Under the pieces are notes generated by a model. That model was given only the letters and a program-made list of their open reading frames with translations. It searched no databases and was not told the DNA's origin. From Psychrobacter sp. WY6 (GTDB lineage Bacteria > Pseudomonadota > Gammaproteobacteria > Pseudomonadales > Moraxellaceae), in assembly GCF_018448495.1 (NCBI RefSeq), contig NZ_CP049902.1, forward strand, positions 310,001 to 374,000: a stretch of DNA of 64,000 nucleotides. Reading direction: 5' to 3'. Made by a program: the position numbers and the translations under genes. This document shows positions 9,375 to 19,024 of the stretch, in pieces. How positions within the stretch are numbered: the first letter of the stretch is position 1; every line of letters starts with the position of its first letter.

Positions 9375-9809
9375 TTACTTGGTTTTGACGATATGCCAAA
9401 CGCCCAGTTTATTGTCGCCATCTTTATCGCCCGCCTTTGTATCATTAGCATAGAAATATAACGGTTTACCATTTACCGCCCATTGATACTTGCCATCTTC
9501 GCGTTGAAATGCTGCAAACTGCCCTGAAGCTTTGGCATTACTCGGTGCCATAAATGCTGGCCAAGCAATTAGACAGGCACTCCCACACTCTGATTTATTC
9601 ATCCCATCTTTGTCAAAGGTATATAAGGTCATGTGATTGCTTGCATCGACTAACATGCCGTTTTTACTCGCGACTGGCGCGGTATTTTTATTGGTGGCTT
9701 GTACATCATGCATGCCAGAATCATCATTGCCGAATACATTGTTTAACGTAGTACAACCAGTAAGCGTTAAAACACCAGTGAGAGCCGATAATATAAGCAT
9801 ACGTTTCAT
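9375..9809 (-). CDS. Secreted repeat lipoprotein (COG4315-like)
   Basis: A 144-residue lipoprotein. The frame extends 23 codons upstream, but AAGGAAG precedes ATG 9809 and gives a proper lipoprotein signal peptide MKRMLILSALTGVLTLTGC. The mature protein contains two copies of the secreted repeat found in this family: LVDASNHMTLYTFDKDG...SECGSACLIAWPAF and YQWAVNGKPLYFYANDTKAGDKDGD...GVWHIV. Two cysteines in the first repeat probably pair. Function is not established for the family. Expected in the periplasm or outer membrane. Confidence 0.85.
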   Translation of the reverse strand: MKRMLILSALTGVLTLTGCTTLNNVFGNDDSGMHDVQATNKNTAPVASKNGMLVDASNHMTLYTFDKDGMNKSECGSACLIAWPAFMAPSNAKASGQFAAFQREDGKYQWAVNGKPLYFYANDTKAGDKDGDNKLGVWHIVKTK

Positions 9810-10334
9810 AATAACTTCCTTGTCATTTTGATTGTGATTATGATTGTCATCATAAATTTCTATTTGGGTTTTTCTCATCGTCAGACCATTTAAACGGCAA
9901 AAAACCTATCGCTGACTTCAAGCAGTTTTAATATAGCATATGCAACAGCGCAGTCGTTTCTATCCCTATATAAATTTACAAAAGCTTATGTATTTACAAA
10001 CTGGATAAACTGGCATAGCCATTGCTATCAAGCGCCATAGCCATTCATTGACAAAACTCACCTATCTACTTACGTATTTGCCGTCATATTGGCTGTCATT
10101 TTTCGTAGAATACCCTATATACATTAAGAATTACTACACAATGACAAATATGACCCTTGCGGCTTCATATGCATATTGAACTTGACGTCCTTTGCACGCA
10201 TATCAATAGTTATAAACGGCTTAGAACAACATCCATTAGGACAAATTTTTTAAAATAAGATTTTAGAATAAACTATTTAACAAATACACCGAGCATGACC
10301 TGCTGTAACTGCTATTAAGGATATAACAACGACA
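9810..10334. other. Divergent intergenic region without a supported gene
   Basis: About 525 bp between the lipoprotein gene (minus) and the FAD oxidoreductase (plus); it must contain both promoters. Rich in imperfect AT repeats. No hairpin or known operator recognised. Confidence 0.5.
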
Positions 10335-11972
10335 ATGACTCACTCTTTCATTAAAAACCCAGTGAAAAACCAAGCGCACTCTGCCAAACGCGTCGGTATT
10401 CTTGGTGGTGGTACGGCAGGAGCAACCATTGCTATCCGCCTTGCGGCATTGGGGCTTGAAACTTATGTATTTGAAAAAAACAAATCGCTGATTGATGGTC
10501 CACCGATGTGTCACTTGCATGCTGGCGGCAATCTATACCGCGAAATTCCTGATGAAGATTGTGTGGCTCTCCTCAAACAATGTATCGATATATTGCGCCT
10601 TTATCCTTATACCATCGATGTTCGCCCAACAGTATTTGCCGTACCAACTCGCGATGAAGGCTTGCCAGAAGATTTGCTACCACGTCTTGATATCTTGACT
10701 GATGCGTATCGTAAGCTTATCGCCAAAGATGCTAATAACAAAGTGTTGGGCGAACCTGAAAACTATTATCAGCTTTATAGTCATGAACAACTCATTGCGC
10801 TGTCTGAACGTGAACAAGTCACCGTGCCGCGGTCAGTTGATGAATGGATGATACCAGTCGCTAAGTATTTGGACTTAAATAAAGTCAAGTTTCCACTGAT
10901 TGTCGTGCAAGAGTACGGCTGGAATATTTTTCGCTTGGCGGCCTCTGCGCAATTGGCATTAGCAGATTATGAGCATGCACACGTCTTTACCGATACACAG
11001 GTTAAGCAAGTCATGCCTGTTGATTGTGAAAATTGCTCAAATGCTGACCACCACGTCACTAAATGGCGTATTGATTATCAGCAAGCTGCCAGCTCTAAAA
11101 CTCAGCTTGCAACCGAATCTGAGACCAAAAATACAACCGAATCTATCGAAGTGGATTATTTAATCAACGCGTGCGGTTTTCGTACTGGCGTCATCGATGA
11201 TATGGTCGGGGTCAAAGTCACGCGTATGGTCGAGTTTAAATCGTCTTATATTACCCACTGGGATGATACTGGCGGACAGATACCGGAGATTATCGTTTAT
11301 GGCAGTCGCGGCACACCAGAAGGCATGGCTCAACTCACGCCTTATCCCGGTGGTTATTTTCAAATACATGGCATGAGCAAATTTATCACGCTATTCAATG
11401 ATGGCTTGGTCGCCTCTAGCAAAGACAGCGCCCAACCTAAGCTGCCGCCGCAGTATGTGCACTATATCGAAGATGGCTGGGATAAGGCACCGTTACAAGC
11501 GCGTAGTCAGCAAGCGATTGATTATGTGGCGGAATTTGTACCGACCTTCCATAGCGCACGTACGGTCGGTAACGCGCTATATGGTGGGCAGCAAATTCCC
11601 GGTGAGGACGATACGCTGCGAGTGGCTGATGTAAGCTTGTACTCTAATATTCGCTATGCTCGAGCGGAAAACGTCAAAGCATCCTCGACTTTGATTGCTG
11701 CCGATCAAATCGTTGATGAATTGACTGAACTTGGCTTAATCGATCATGACACGCCAGCCAACCGCAATCGTTATGCTCATAATTGGGCGTATTTGACAAA
11801 ACACGATAGCACAGCGATTGATGAAGTCGCGCGTACACTGGCTGAGCAACGAGGCTTTCCATTAGCTATGGCTGATGTGAATCACGGTATTGATGAGACA
11901 ACTTTAAAGGGTTTCAACACGGCTAATGATGCAGGTGCTACTGAGATAAAAAAGCGTTCTATTAAAAATTGA
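10335..11972 (+). CDS. FAD-dependent oxidoreductase, substrate unknown
   Basis: A 545-residue flavoprotein. The N-terminal Rossmann dinucleotide fold is VGILGGGTAGATIAIRL followed by a beta-strand ending in FEK near residue 50. A second FAD-contact segment DYLINACGFRTG is near residue 277, and GNALYGGQQIPGEDDTLR lies near 418. The layout suggests a monooxygenase/halogenase- or dehydrogenase-like flavoenzyme, but no substrate motif is recognised. A hydrophilic Lys/Thr/Glu insert around residues 250-270 looks like a surface loop. Monocistronic, ended by a long hairpin. Confidence 0.75.
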   Translation: MTHSFIKNPVKNQAHSAKRVGILGGGTAGATIAIRLAALGLETYVFEKNKSLIDGPPMCHLHAGGNLYREIPDEDCVALLKQCIDILRLYPYTIDVRPTVFAVPTRDEGLPEDLLPRLDILTDAYRKLIAKDANNKVLGEPENYYQLYSHEQLIALSEREQVTVPRSVDEWMIPVAKYLDLNKVKFPLIVVQEYGWNIFRLAASAQLALADYEHAHVFTDTQVKQVMPVDCENCSNADHHVTKWRIDYQQAASSKTQLATESETKNTTESIEVDYLINACGFRTGVIDDMVGVKVTRMVEFKSSYITHWDDTGGQIPEIIVYGSRGTPEGMAQLTPYPGGYFQIHGMSKFITLFNDGLVASSKDSAQPKLPPQYVHYIEDGWDKAPLQARSQQAIDYVAEFVPTFHSARTVGNALYGGQQIPGEDDTLRVADVSLYSNIRYARAENVKASSTLIAADQIVDELTELGLIDHDTPANRNRYAHNWAYLTKHDSTAIDEVARTLAEQRGFPLAMADVNHGIDETTLKGFNTANDAGATEIKKRSIKN

Positions 11973-11974
11973 AC

Positions 11975-12020
11975 AAAAAAAGGAGAGAATGGCTAACGAT
12001 CAGCCCTTCTCTCCTTTTTT
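11975..12020. terminator. Bidirectional terminator, FAD oxidoreductase / LOG gene
   Basis: A long stem AAAAAAAGGAGAGAA / TTCTCTCCTTTTTT is extended inside by GGCT/AGCC. A and T runs on both sides serve both convergent genes. Confidence 0.92.
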
Positions 12021-12023
12021 ATA

Positions 12024-12079
12024 GATAAAAACATTTATATATAAAAGCAATTACAGATAAAAGCATTTATATATAAGAA
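12024..12079. repeat. Short AT direct repeat
   Basis: GATAAAAACATTTATATATAA and GATAAAAGCATTTATATATAA lie in tandem with a diverged middle unit, between the terminator and the stop of the LOG gene. Probably a local duplication; no function suggested. Confidence 0.5.
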
Positions 12080-12088
12080 TATGCACTC

Positions 12089-12766
12089 TTAATTACCAGC
12101 CATTTTTTCGGTATCGACTGCATCGTCTATTTTTACGACTGTTTTTAATAGGTCAATGGCTTCATTAATCGTGTTACATACCACCAAACGCTCCAGATCT
12201 TCTTGCTTCATAAAACCTTGGTCAGCCGTATATTTTAAGTGCTCGATCATACGATCATAGAAACCATTGATATTCAAAATAATCATCGGTTTTTCATGTT
12301 GATAGAGCTGACGCCACGTGGCGATTTCCATAATTTCCTCTAAAGTACCAAGCCCACCCGGCAAGGTAATAAAAGCATCTGCATACTCCGCCATCACGGT
12401 TTTGCGGGTGTGCATGGTATCTGTCAAATGCAGGCGAGTCAGCTGCTCATGAGCAATCTCATGTTTGAGCATAAACGTTGGAATCACACCGACCGCTTGC
12501 GCGCCGCCTTGAATCACCTCATCTGCAACGGCACCCATCAGCCCGATGCTCGCGCCGCCGTAGACCAAACCCATGCCATTGTCAGCAAGCGCACTACCCA
12601 ACTCGCGGGCTGCCTGCTCGTAGACTTCATTATTGCCCAAACGCGAACCACAATAAACCGCTACCAACGGCATCGTTAACGTTGATTTATCCACTGCTTT
12701 TTCAATATTGGTAATGTCTTGACTGGTAATGACTTCATAAGTGTCATTGTTAATTTTCATTTGCAT
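12089..12766 (-). CDS. LOG-family protein (TIGR00730 type)
   Basis: A 225-residue Rossmann protein of the lysine-decarboxylase-like LOG family. Motifs: VAVYCGSRLGNN at the start of the fold, LVYGGASIGLMG, and the family signature PGGLGTLEE with DTMHTRKTVM before it. Characterised members are cytokinin riboside 5'-monophosphate phosphoribohydrolases that release a base from a nucleoside monophosphate; the bacterial role is probably nucleotide turnover. AAGGAAG five bases before ATG 12766 fixes the start. Divergent from the hydrolase at 13053. Confidence 0.9.
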   Translation of the reverse strand: MQMKINNDTYEVITSQDITNIEKAVDKSTLTMPLVAVYCGSRLGNNEVYEQAARELGSALADNGMGLVYGGASIGLMGAVADEVIQGGAQAVGVIPTFMLKHEIAHEQLTRLHLTDTMHTRKTVMAEYADAFITLPGGLGTLEEIMEIATWRQLYQHEKPMIILNINGFYDRMIEHLKYTADQGFMKQEDLERLVVCNTINEAIDLLKTVVKIDDAVDTEKMAGN

Positions 12767-13052
12767 ATAGCTTCCTTAATTTTTATATCGATTGTTTTTG
12801 TTAAATACTCGTTAAAACCCTAATGGATAATCCCACCCAAGATAAATAGCATAGAACTTGAAAGTCACAATTGAACGCCTTGCTTGCCAGCATTTATCTT
12901 AACATAAGCGATGCTATCAGGTGGCTATCAGCTAATTTAAGCGGTTTATCACTACGTAATGACTACATTTTAAGAGCAGATTATTGATAAATAATTGCAA
13001 ATAAATAGCCACTCCACACCGCATAGAACCCTAACAATATGAAGGTTAAAGC

Positions 13053-13939
13053 ATGGAAAATAAACAGTGTCAGACGGATATTTATTCACTGAGTATCATG
13101 ACTGAGCGTAATCAGGCATTGGCAGCGACTGTCTATCGTCCTAAAAATAAGGTAAAAAAAGCGGTTATGCTCGCGCCAGCAACGGGTATCAAGCGCCAGT
13201 TTTATCACAATTTTGCCACTCACTTAGCAGAAAATGGCTTTGGTGTACTAACCTTTGACAATGAAGGCATCGGTGAATCGCTGTCGTCTGCATTGGCTAA
13301 ATGCGATGCATCGCTGATTAGCTGGGGTCGCCATGATATGCCAGCCGCCCTTGATGCGTTGCAAGATGAGTTTTCCGACGCCACTTATCATTTAATTGGT
13401 CATAGTGCAGGCGGTCAGCTGATTGGTTTGATGCCAAATTATAGTGCGCTCGCTTCAGTGTTCAATGTCGCCTGCTCATCAGGTCGTATTAAAAATATGA
13501 GCATGCCCTATAAACTCAAGGCGATGGGTTTTATGGATGCCTTTATTCCACTCGCCAACTTGACGTTAGGGTACACGCCGTCAGATAAATTGGTATGGGC
13601 GAACCGCTACCACGGGGCGTGTCTCGGCAGTGGCGCGAATGGTGTAATGGCGCAGGCTATATCAAAACAGCCTTTGGCAAAAGTATACAAACGCACTTTT
13701 ATGATGACATTACTATGCCATCATTATGGCTGGGGTTTAGTGATGATGACATTGCCAATAGCAAAAATATGGATGATATGATTCGTGTTTTTACTAAAAT
13801 GCCAGTCGAAAAACAGTTTTTAGATCCTAAAGACTTTGGTCTAAACAGCATCGGTCATATGCGCTATTTTAGTAGCAGAACCAACGCTAAAGCCCCACAG
13901 CTGTGGCAAATAGCGGTTGATTGGCTAGCTAAGAAGTAA
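13053..13939 (+). pseudogene. Alpha/beta hydrolase (COG4757-like), frameshifted
   Basis: A serine hydrolase of about 295 aa once repaired. The first segment carries AVMLAPATGIKRQFY and the nucleophile elbow LIGHSAGGQL. The second segment (from about 13595) continues with GEPLPRGVSRQWREWC, typical of this family, and the catalytic His region NSIGHMRYF. One base is missing near 13585-13598. The first frame by itself would read on to a stop at 13781 with an unrelated tail. Cytoplasmic, substrate unknown. Probably intact in vivo. Confidence 0.8.
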
Positions 13940-13978
13940 TAAGTTCGGTTTAGTTAACCTATTCAAATGCAATTCTAT

Positions 13979-14666
13979 TTAGTCTTGCGTATTTTTTGCT
14001 GCCTGTTCTGCTTTGACACGCTTGGTTAAGGCAGAATAAAGCGACGGCTGCATATTATGGATATTACCTAGCATCCATTTTACGTAGCTGATGGGCACGT
14101 CTTTAATCAGCGTACCTTTATGTTTGCCAAAGGGCATTTGCTCACTGGATTGGCTTTATTGGCGATAGCATGGACAGCAGCAAAATCCATCGGTGCAATG
14201 GCTAGGCGCTCACAACACGCCTGATAAAGCAAATAACACATACGCGCATCGCCCAGCGCATCATGAGCGGCAATCGTCATCCTACTTGCTTGCTTTTGCC
14301 TAATAATTGCTCGATACATTTGGACTGACCATAAGCACTCCACTCTGGAAAAGCCACACGCGCCAGCCGAACCGTACATATCAACTTAGTAGACGGACTG
14401 CCAATAACCCGCCAATCAAAGCGGACGTTATGACCAATCAAATACTGCGGCAACTCAAACGCCTCTAAATCAAAGCGCTCAAGACCAGCGACATCCTCAT
14501 CAGTAATACCATGAATTCTAATGACAACTGGTGATATCGAACGACCACTATTAAAGTACTTCATCCACTCAAAGCCCGTCATCGCATTAATAGTCGCCAC
14601 TTGAATCGGACGCGGATCACGACCTTGGTCGGTTTCGGTATCGATAATCAGCGCAGTATCAGTCAT
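13979..14666 (-). pseudogene. DEDD 3'-5' exonuclease with C-terminal DUF3820, frameshifted
   Basis: A DnaQ-like exonuclease of about 229 aa. The N-terminal segment has the Exo I motif LIIDTETDQG, the ExoII region YLIGHNVRFDW, and TVRLARVAFPEW. The middle segment (14107 to about 14300) supplies AAHDALGDARMCYLLY, the ExoIII motif. The last segment (13979 to about 14140) is a DUF3820 domain beginning MPFGKHKGTLI and ending KNTQD. Two single-base losses explain the breaks, near 14285 and in the A-run near 14138. Likely degrades or proofreads short nucleic acids; exact substrate unknown. Confidence 0.82.
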
Positions 14667-14857
14667 AAAAGTTCAGCCATGGATAACAATAATAGATAAC
14701 AACATTGGTATTTTATGTAACGTTTTAAAAATACGTAAACTTTAAAAGAAACGTTATGTTTATGGGGATAAAAACTAGAGATAACAATGGCATACAAAGA
14801 ATAGATAACTTCATATAATATCAATTGAAGTCCATTTAAAAAACTGAAGAGAGATAG

Positions 14858-15468
14858 ATGCCAGCAGATGACAGTAATCCACAATTAAAGCCAAAGAAAA
14901 AGCCAACCTTTTTAAATCGTGTACTCAGTGTGCTTATTAAAGCGGCTGTATTGTTGATGCTATTATTTGTATTTGATAGGCTCTTACCCAGTATCAGCCA
15001 ACAAACTCAGTCATTTGTGATGGCAAAATGGCAACAGCTCAGTTTATTACAGCAGGAACTACCGACGGAAAACAGCTTACCCAGTCCACTTCCAGAGCAA
15101 CATCTAACAGATACATGGGGCGCTGCACGCAGTCAAGGTCGCAGTCATGAAGGTATCGATATCTTTGCCGCACGAGGCACACCAATACGAGCCACGACAC
15201 AAGGCATCGTCAAAGTTGGTGAAAATACGTTAGGCGGTCGTGTGTGGTGGTGGTTGGACCAGGCAGCGCAGGGCATTATTATGCGCATTTAGAAGATTAT
15301 GCAGATATTAGTCCAAACGACTGGGTTAATGCCGGCGATATCGGCTACGTCGGCGACAGTGGCAATGCAAAAGGTACGCCGCCCATGTACATTAGGTATT
15401 TATATCAGCGGCAGTGCAGTGAACCCTACCCACTTTTACAAAAGATTAGGGTATCGCAGCTGATCTAA
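14858..15468 (+). pseudogene. M23-family (LytM) metallopeptidase, frameshifted
   Basis: A membrane-anchored peptidoglycan endopeptidase of about 204 aa after repair. An N-terminal transmembrane helix (about residues 26-45) is followed by a periplasmic linker, then [17 protein letters not shown] (the zinc HxxxD) and [10 protein letters not shown]. The expected HVHYGIYISG active-site strand is scrambled by three missing bases at about 15383-15432 that together restore frame. Another base is missing near 15243 in the GTG repeat. The C-terminus overlaps the 3' end of the convergent phoR by 23 bp. GAGAGATAG precedes ATG 14858. Confidence 0.83.
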
Positions 15469-16547
15469 TATGGGCAGCTGGAAATACCATACTGAACGTC
15501 GAGCCCAGCCCTTCTACTGATTCAATTTGTAAATTAGCCTCATGCTGATATAAAACGTGTTTAACGATTGCCAAACCTAGCCCTGTGCCGCCAGTCGCCC
15601 GACTACGACCTTTATCATACGATAAAAACGCTCTGTCAACCGTGCGATATGCTCAGGTGCAATACCAATACCGTTGTCTTCGACGGCAAATCGGCAACCT
15701 TCGGACGTTTTTGTCCAACTAATGGCGATATTACCGCCCTTGGGCGTGTATTTGATGGCATTAATCACCAGATTAGAAAGCGCGCTATTTAGATACATCT
15801 CTGAGCCATACAGTCCGTCATAAGTGTCTATTTGCAAGTGAATGGTATGCCCATATTCTTGATTGTACGCTTGCGCATCATCATAAACATGGGTCAGCAG
15901 CTTGGTCATATCATATAGCTGAGCTCATGGGTTTCTTCGATTTCGATGCGAGATAACAGCAATAAGTCATTTACAATTCTATTCATACGCGCAGTCTGTT
16001 GGCTCATCAGCTCAAACCCGCGCTTCCAATGCGGCGGCATATCTGGCTGATCCGAAAAATTTTCTAGATAACCCATCATGACGGTCAACGGTGTGCGTAA
16101 CTCATGCGAGACATTCGCCACAAAATCGCGGCGCATCTCTTCTAAATGATGCAAGCGCGTCACATCATAAATGATGAGCAGCTTCTCATCGCCAAAAGGC
16201 GTGAGCTCACACTTTAGATAACGCTTGGGCGCGCGCCACGAGACAATGTGCACACCATCCTGAGCACCATCGATAGGGTTGGTCGTCGCCTGATAATACT
16301 GACGAAATTCAGGCGCACTAATAAAGTCAAAAATGCACTTACCTTTATCTGACAACTGTAACAACATTAAATCTTCGGCGGCCTGATTCCACCATTCGAG
16401 CCCATCATCGTCATTGAGCAAAACCACCGCATCACGCAATGCGCGTAGTGCGCTTCTAATTTTTTTGAGTTGATCTGTTGTATTCTGCTGAGTTGCTAGC
16501 AGTGACTTATTTTGTTGGTCGCCTTGAGCCGATATTAGGGTGTTCAT
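15446..16547 (-). pseudogene. phoR: Phosphate regulon sensor kinase PhoR, frameshifted
   Basis: A histidine kinase of about 367 aa paired with phoB. A PAS-like region (residues about 30-115) is followed by the H-box FVANVSHELRTPL, the N-box LSNLVINAIKYTPKG and the G1 box [12 protein letters not shown]. After repair the G2 box reads [17 protein letters not shown]. Single-base losses are near 15910 and near 15613. The extreme C-terminus is [12 protein letters not shown] with stop 15446-15448. No transmembrane segment is present at the N-terminus, unlike the classical membrane PhoR. Start with RBS AAGGATG, 80 bp after phoB. Confidence 0.88.
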
Positions 16548-16627
16548 CCATCATCCTTATCACTATTCGCCGTTTTTCACTGTGCTACGATTAACATACT
16601 GCTTTTATAGCGAATAAAAACCGTCCG

Positions 16628-17332
16628 TTAAATTGGTTCAATAAAGCTAGAAAATCGATAGCCTGTCCCGCGTACTGTCTGTATCAACGTATCACATTGA
16701 TGTGGTCGTAGTAATGTCCGCAAACGTTTGATATGCACATCAATGGTTCTATCTTCGATATATACATTACCACCCCATACTTGGTCTAGCAGCTGCGTCC
16801 GCGTATAGGCACGCTCTGGATGACTCATAAAAAATGCCAGTAATCGATATTCCGTAGGTCCGACATCAACCACTTTACCAGCCGCTGTCACCCGCTGACT
16901 TTTGGGATCAAGGCTCAGATTGCCGATTTCGATAGGTTTATCACTACTGAGCGCGTTACTACGCCGCAATACTGCTTTGATTCTGGATATTAACTCACGT
17001 GTCGAAAAAGGCTTGGTCATATAATCATCAGCACCAGCATCGAGGCCATGCACCTTGCTGTCCTCTTCACTTTTAGCCGTTAGCATAATGACTGGTATCT
17101 CAGCGAGTAGCTCATCGTTTTTGAGCAATCGACAAAAATCAATGCCACTTTTATCGCCGGGCAGCATCCAATCTAGCAAAATCAGCGCAGGGCGGTGATC
17201 GACCACTTGTTGGTGCGCCTCAGATACATCCGCTGCCTGCAGACTATCAAATCCCGCCATCTCTAGCGTCATGACGATCATTTCACGAATCGCAGGTTCA
17301 TCTTCAACAATCAAAATTTGCTCATTATACAT
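16628..17332 (-). CDS. phoB: Phosphate regulon response regulator PhoB
   Basis: A 234-residue OmpR-type regulator. The receiver domain has the acidic pair Glu10/Asp11, phosphoacceptor Asp54 (LILLDWMLPG) and Lys107 (YMTKPFS). The winged-helix C-terminal half has GPTEYRLLAFFM, RTQLLDQVWGGNVYIEDRTIDVH and the terminal RGTGYRF. Binds Pho boxes and activates phosphate-scavenging genes when phosphorylated by PhoR. First gene of phoB-phoR. A Pho box at 17421-17438 indicates autoregulation. Confidence 0.95.
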   Translation of the reverse strand: MYNEQILIVEDEPAIREMIVMTLEMAGFDSLQAADVSEAHQQVVDHRPALILLDWMLPGDKSGIDFCRLLKNDELLAEIPVIMLTAKSEEDSKVHGLDAGADDYMTKPFSTRELISRIKAVLRRSNALSSDKPIEIGNLSLDPKSQRVTAAGKVVDVGPTEYRLLAFFMSHPERAYTRTQLLDQVWGGNVYIEDRTIDVHIKRLRTLLRPHQCDTLIQTVRGTGYRFSSFIEPI

Positions 17333-17370
17333 ACGGCATTCTCAGTGTTAGAGGACAACATTTAGCTGAC

Positions 17371-17394
17371 AAAAAAGGCGATAAATGCTCGCCT
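17371..17394 (-). terminator. Intrinsic terminator hairpin in the dtd-phoB gap
   Basis: Read on the minus strand: AGGCGA, 7-nt loop, TCGCCT, then six T. It lies downstream of dtd but also downstream of the Pho box, inside the expected phoB leader. It therefore either ends dtd transcription or acts within the phoB 5' UTR. Confidence 0.7.
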
Positions 17395-17420
17395 GCTACT
17401 CCCTATTAAACGGGGTAATT

Positions 17421-17438
17421 ATGACAGTTTAATGACAT
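17421..17438 (-). promoter_or_regulatory. Pho box upstream of phoB
   Basis: On the minus strand ATGTCATTAAACTGTCAT: two 7-bp TGTCAT-type repeats separated by 4 bp, matching the PhoB consensus in 17 of 18 positions by eye (first base A for C). A -10-like TTTAAT lies 11 bp downstream, the normal spacing for PhoB-activated promoters. About 90 bp from the phoB start. Confidence 0.85.
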
Positions 17439-17488
17439 TCAACTTTTAAGCACTTCATAGGTCTCGTGACGGCTAATGCTTAGTTTAC

Positions 17489-17943
17489 TCAATTTATTTC
17501 TAACAAGAAATTCAATGGCCCGTCATTGATGCTCGACACTTGCATATTAGCGCCAAACTGACCAGTTGCCACGTTTGGATGTTGCGTGTTGGCGTAGGCG
17601 ACCAATTGCGCAAACAACGCTTGCGCCGCATCAGGTGCCATCGCACCACCAAAGTCAGGGCGACGACCCTTGTCTGTTTTGCCATTAGCGTAAACTGTGA
17701 TACCAATAATAGTCCGCCACCAACTTGCTGGACATTTTTATCCAGTTTGCCGTACTTGGCAGGATCATCATCATTGTCAAAAATACGATAGGTGAGGATT
17801 TTATCCACCATTCGCTGTGCGCTTGTTAGGTCGTCATCAGGCCCCAAACCAATATAAGCCAATATGCCTTGCTCAATCGTACCAACACATTGCGCATCGA
17901 CGGTAACACTAGCACGGCGTACGCGCTGTATAAGTGCTTTCAT
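17489..17943 (-). pseudogene. dtd: D-aminoacyl-tRNA deacylase, frameshifted
   Basis: DTD removes D-amino acids (and Gly from tRNA-Ala) mischarged onto tRNA. MKALIQRVRRASVTVD, GILAYIGLG and GGGLLLVSQFTLMAK are typical. After residue about 88 the frame is lost. Restoring one A to the A4 run in GCAAAACAG (near 17683) recovers TDKGRRPDFGGAMAPDAA and the conserved C-terminal NDGPLNFLLEI before a stop at 17489-17491. Repaired length about 151 aa, normal for the family. Almost certainly a sequence error in a working gene. Confidence 0.9.
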
Positions 17944-18055
17944 TTACGGATTCCTTACCAATTATGCCCATACAATAATACGCCGTCCATGATAAAATAC
18001 GGCCATTCTCTTGCTTATTAATTATTACATCACACCCTATTTTGGTAGCCTCATT

Positions 18056-18892
18056 ATGAATGTATTCACTACTTTACAACAGCTTCTCCCGCAGCAGCAA
18101 CTGAGTAAAGTTGCTGGGCGCCTAGCCGCTAGCCGCCATCCTTATGTTAAACGCACGTTTATCCGTAGCTTTGCTAAAGCCTATAACGTCAGCTTGGACG
18201 AGTATGAGCGCCAAAGTCTCAACGCCTATGAGAGCTTTAATGATTTTTTTACTCGTGAGCTAAAAGAAGACGCGCGCCCTATCGACATGACGCCTCATGG
18301 TATCGTCAGTCCTGCCGATGGCATTATCTCGCAGTTGGGTCAAATTGACGACCATAAATTGCTCCAAGCAAAAGGGCGCTATTATGACGTTGGTCAACTG
18401 CTTGCTGACAGTGAAGATGGACGCTATTTTGCGGATGGGAGTTTTGCGACGGTTTATCTTGCGCCCAGTAACTATCACCGTGTACATATGCCCTTCGCCG
18501 GTACTCTGACCAAAACCCGTTATGTACCGGGCACGCTGTTTTCGGTCAACAATACTACGGCGGCGAACGTGCCGGACTTATTTGCGCGTAATGAACGCTT
18601 GGTTTGTCTGTTTGATACAGTATATGGTAAAGCAGCGGTGGTGATGGTTGGGGCGATGATTGTCGCTGGTATCGAAACGGTGGCGACTGGTAAAATTGCC
18701 CGCACTGATGATATTCAAGAAGCTGAGCACAATATGAGCTTTGAAAAAGGCGATGAGCTGGGTCGCTTTTATTTAGGCTCAACCGCAATTGTCATTCTAC
18801 CAAAAGGCGCAAAAGCAGATTGGCAAGACAGTATGAAAGCCGATAGTGTGGTAAAAATGGGACAGCTATTGGGTGTCGCTAACACTCCATAG
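18056..18892 (+). CDS. psd: Phosphatidylserine decarboxylase proenzyme
   Basis: Converts phosphatidylserine to phosphatidylethanolamine at the inner membrane. A 278-residue proenzyme with the proteobacterial triad: SPADG (Asp), YHRVHMPFAG (His) and the autocleavage site FYLGSTAIV, where the Ser becomes the pyruvoyl group of the small subunit. The frame opens at a TTG 45 bp upstream, but MNVFTTLQQLLPQ from ATG 18056 matches the usual family start. Ends at a strong terminator. Confidence 0.95.
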   Translation: MNVFTTLQQLLPQQQLSKVAGRLAASRHPYVKRTFIRSFAKAYNVSLDEYERQSLNAYESFNDFFTRELKEDARPIDMTPHGIVSPADGIISQLGQIDDHKLLQAKGRYYDVGQLLADSEDGRYFADGSFATVYLAPSNYHRVHMPFAGTLTKTRYVPGTLFSVNNTTAANVPDLFARNERLVCLFDTVYGKAAVVMVGAMIVAGIETVATGKIARTDDIQEAEHNMSFEKGDELGRFYLGSTAIVILPKGAKADWQDSMKADSVVKMGQLLGVANTP

Positions 18893-18911
18893 GCAAGCGA
18901 TTTAATGACTC

Positions 18912-18959
18912 AAAAAAGCTCAGTTCAGCATCCTAATTTATGCTGAACTGAGCTTTTTA
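18912..18959. terminator. Bidirectional terminator after psd
   Basis: A 13-bp GC/AT stem AGCTCAGTTCAGCA / TGCTGAACTGAGCT with A-run and T-run flanks. Serves psd and the convergent DUF1287 gene. Confidence 0.93.
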
Positions 18960-19024
18960 TTGTGGGTAATTATCTTATCGCAACGTACTAGCTTAATAAT
19001 AAAAGTAGTTAATAAAAAAAGTAG

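Noticed and set aside
14663..14884. 73-codon minus-strand hydrophobic ORF between exonuclease and M23
   Set aside because: Lies across the M23 promoter and start codon, lacks an RBS, and its hydrophobicity follows from AT-rich DNA.
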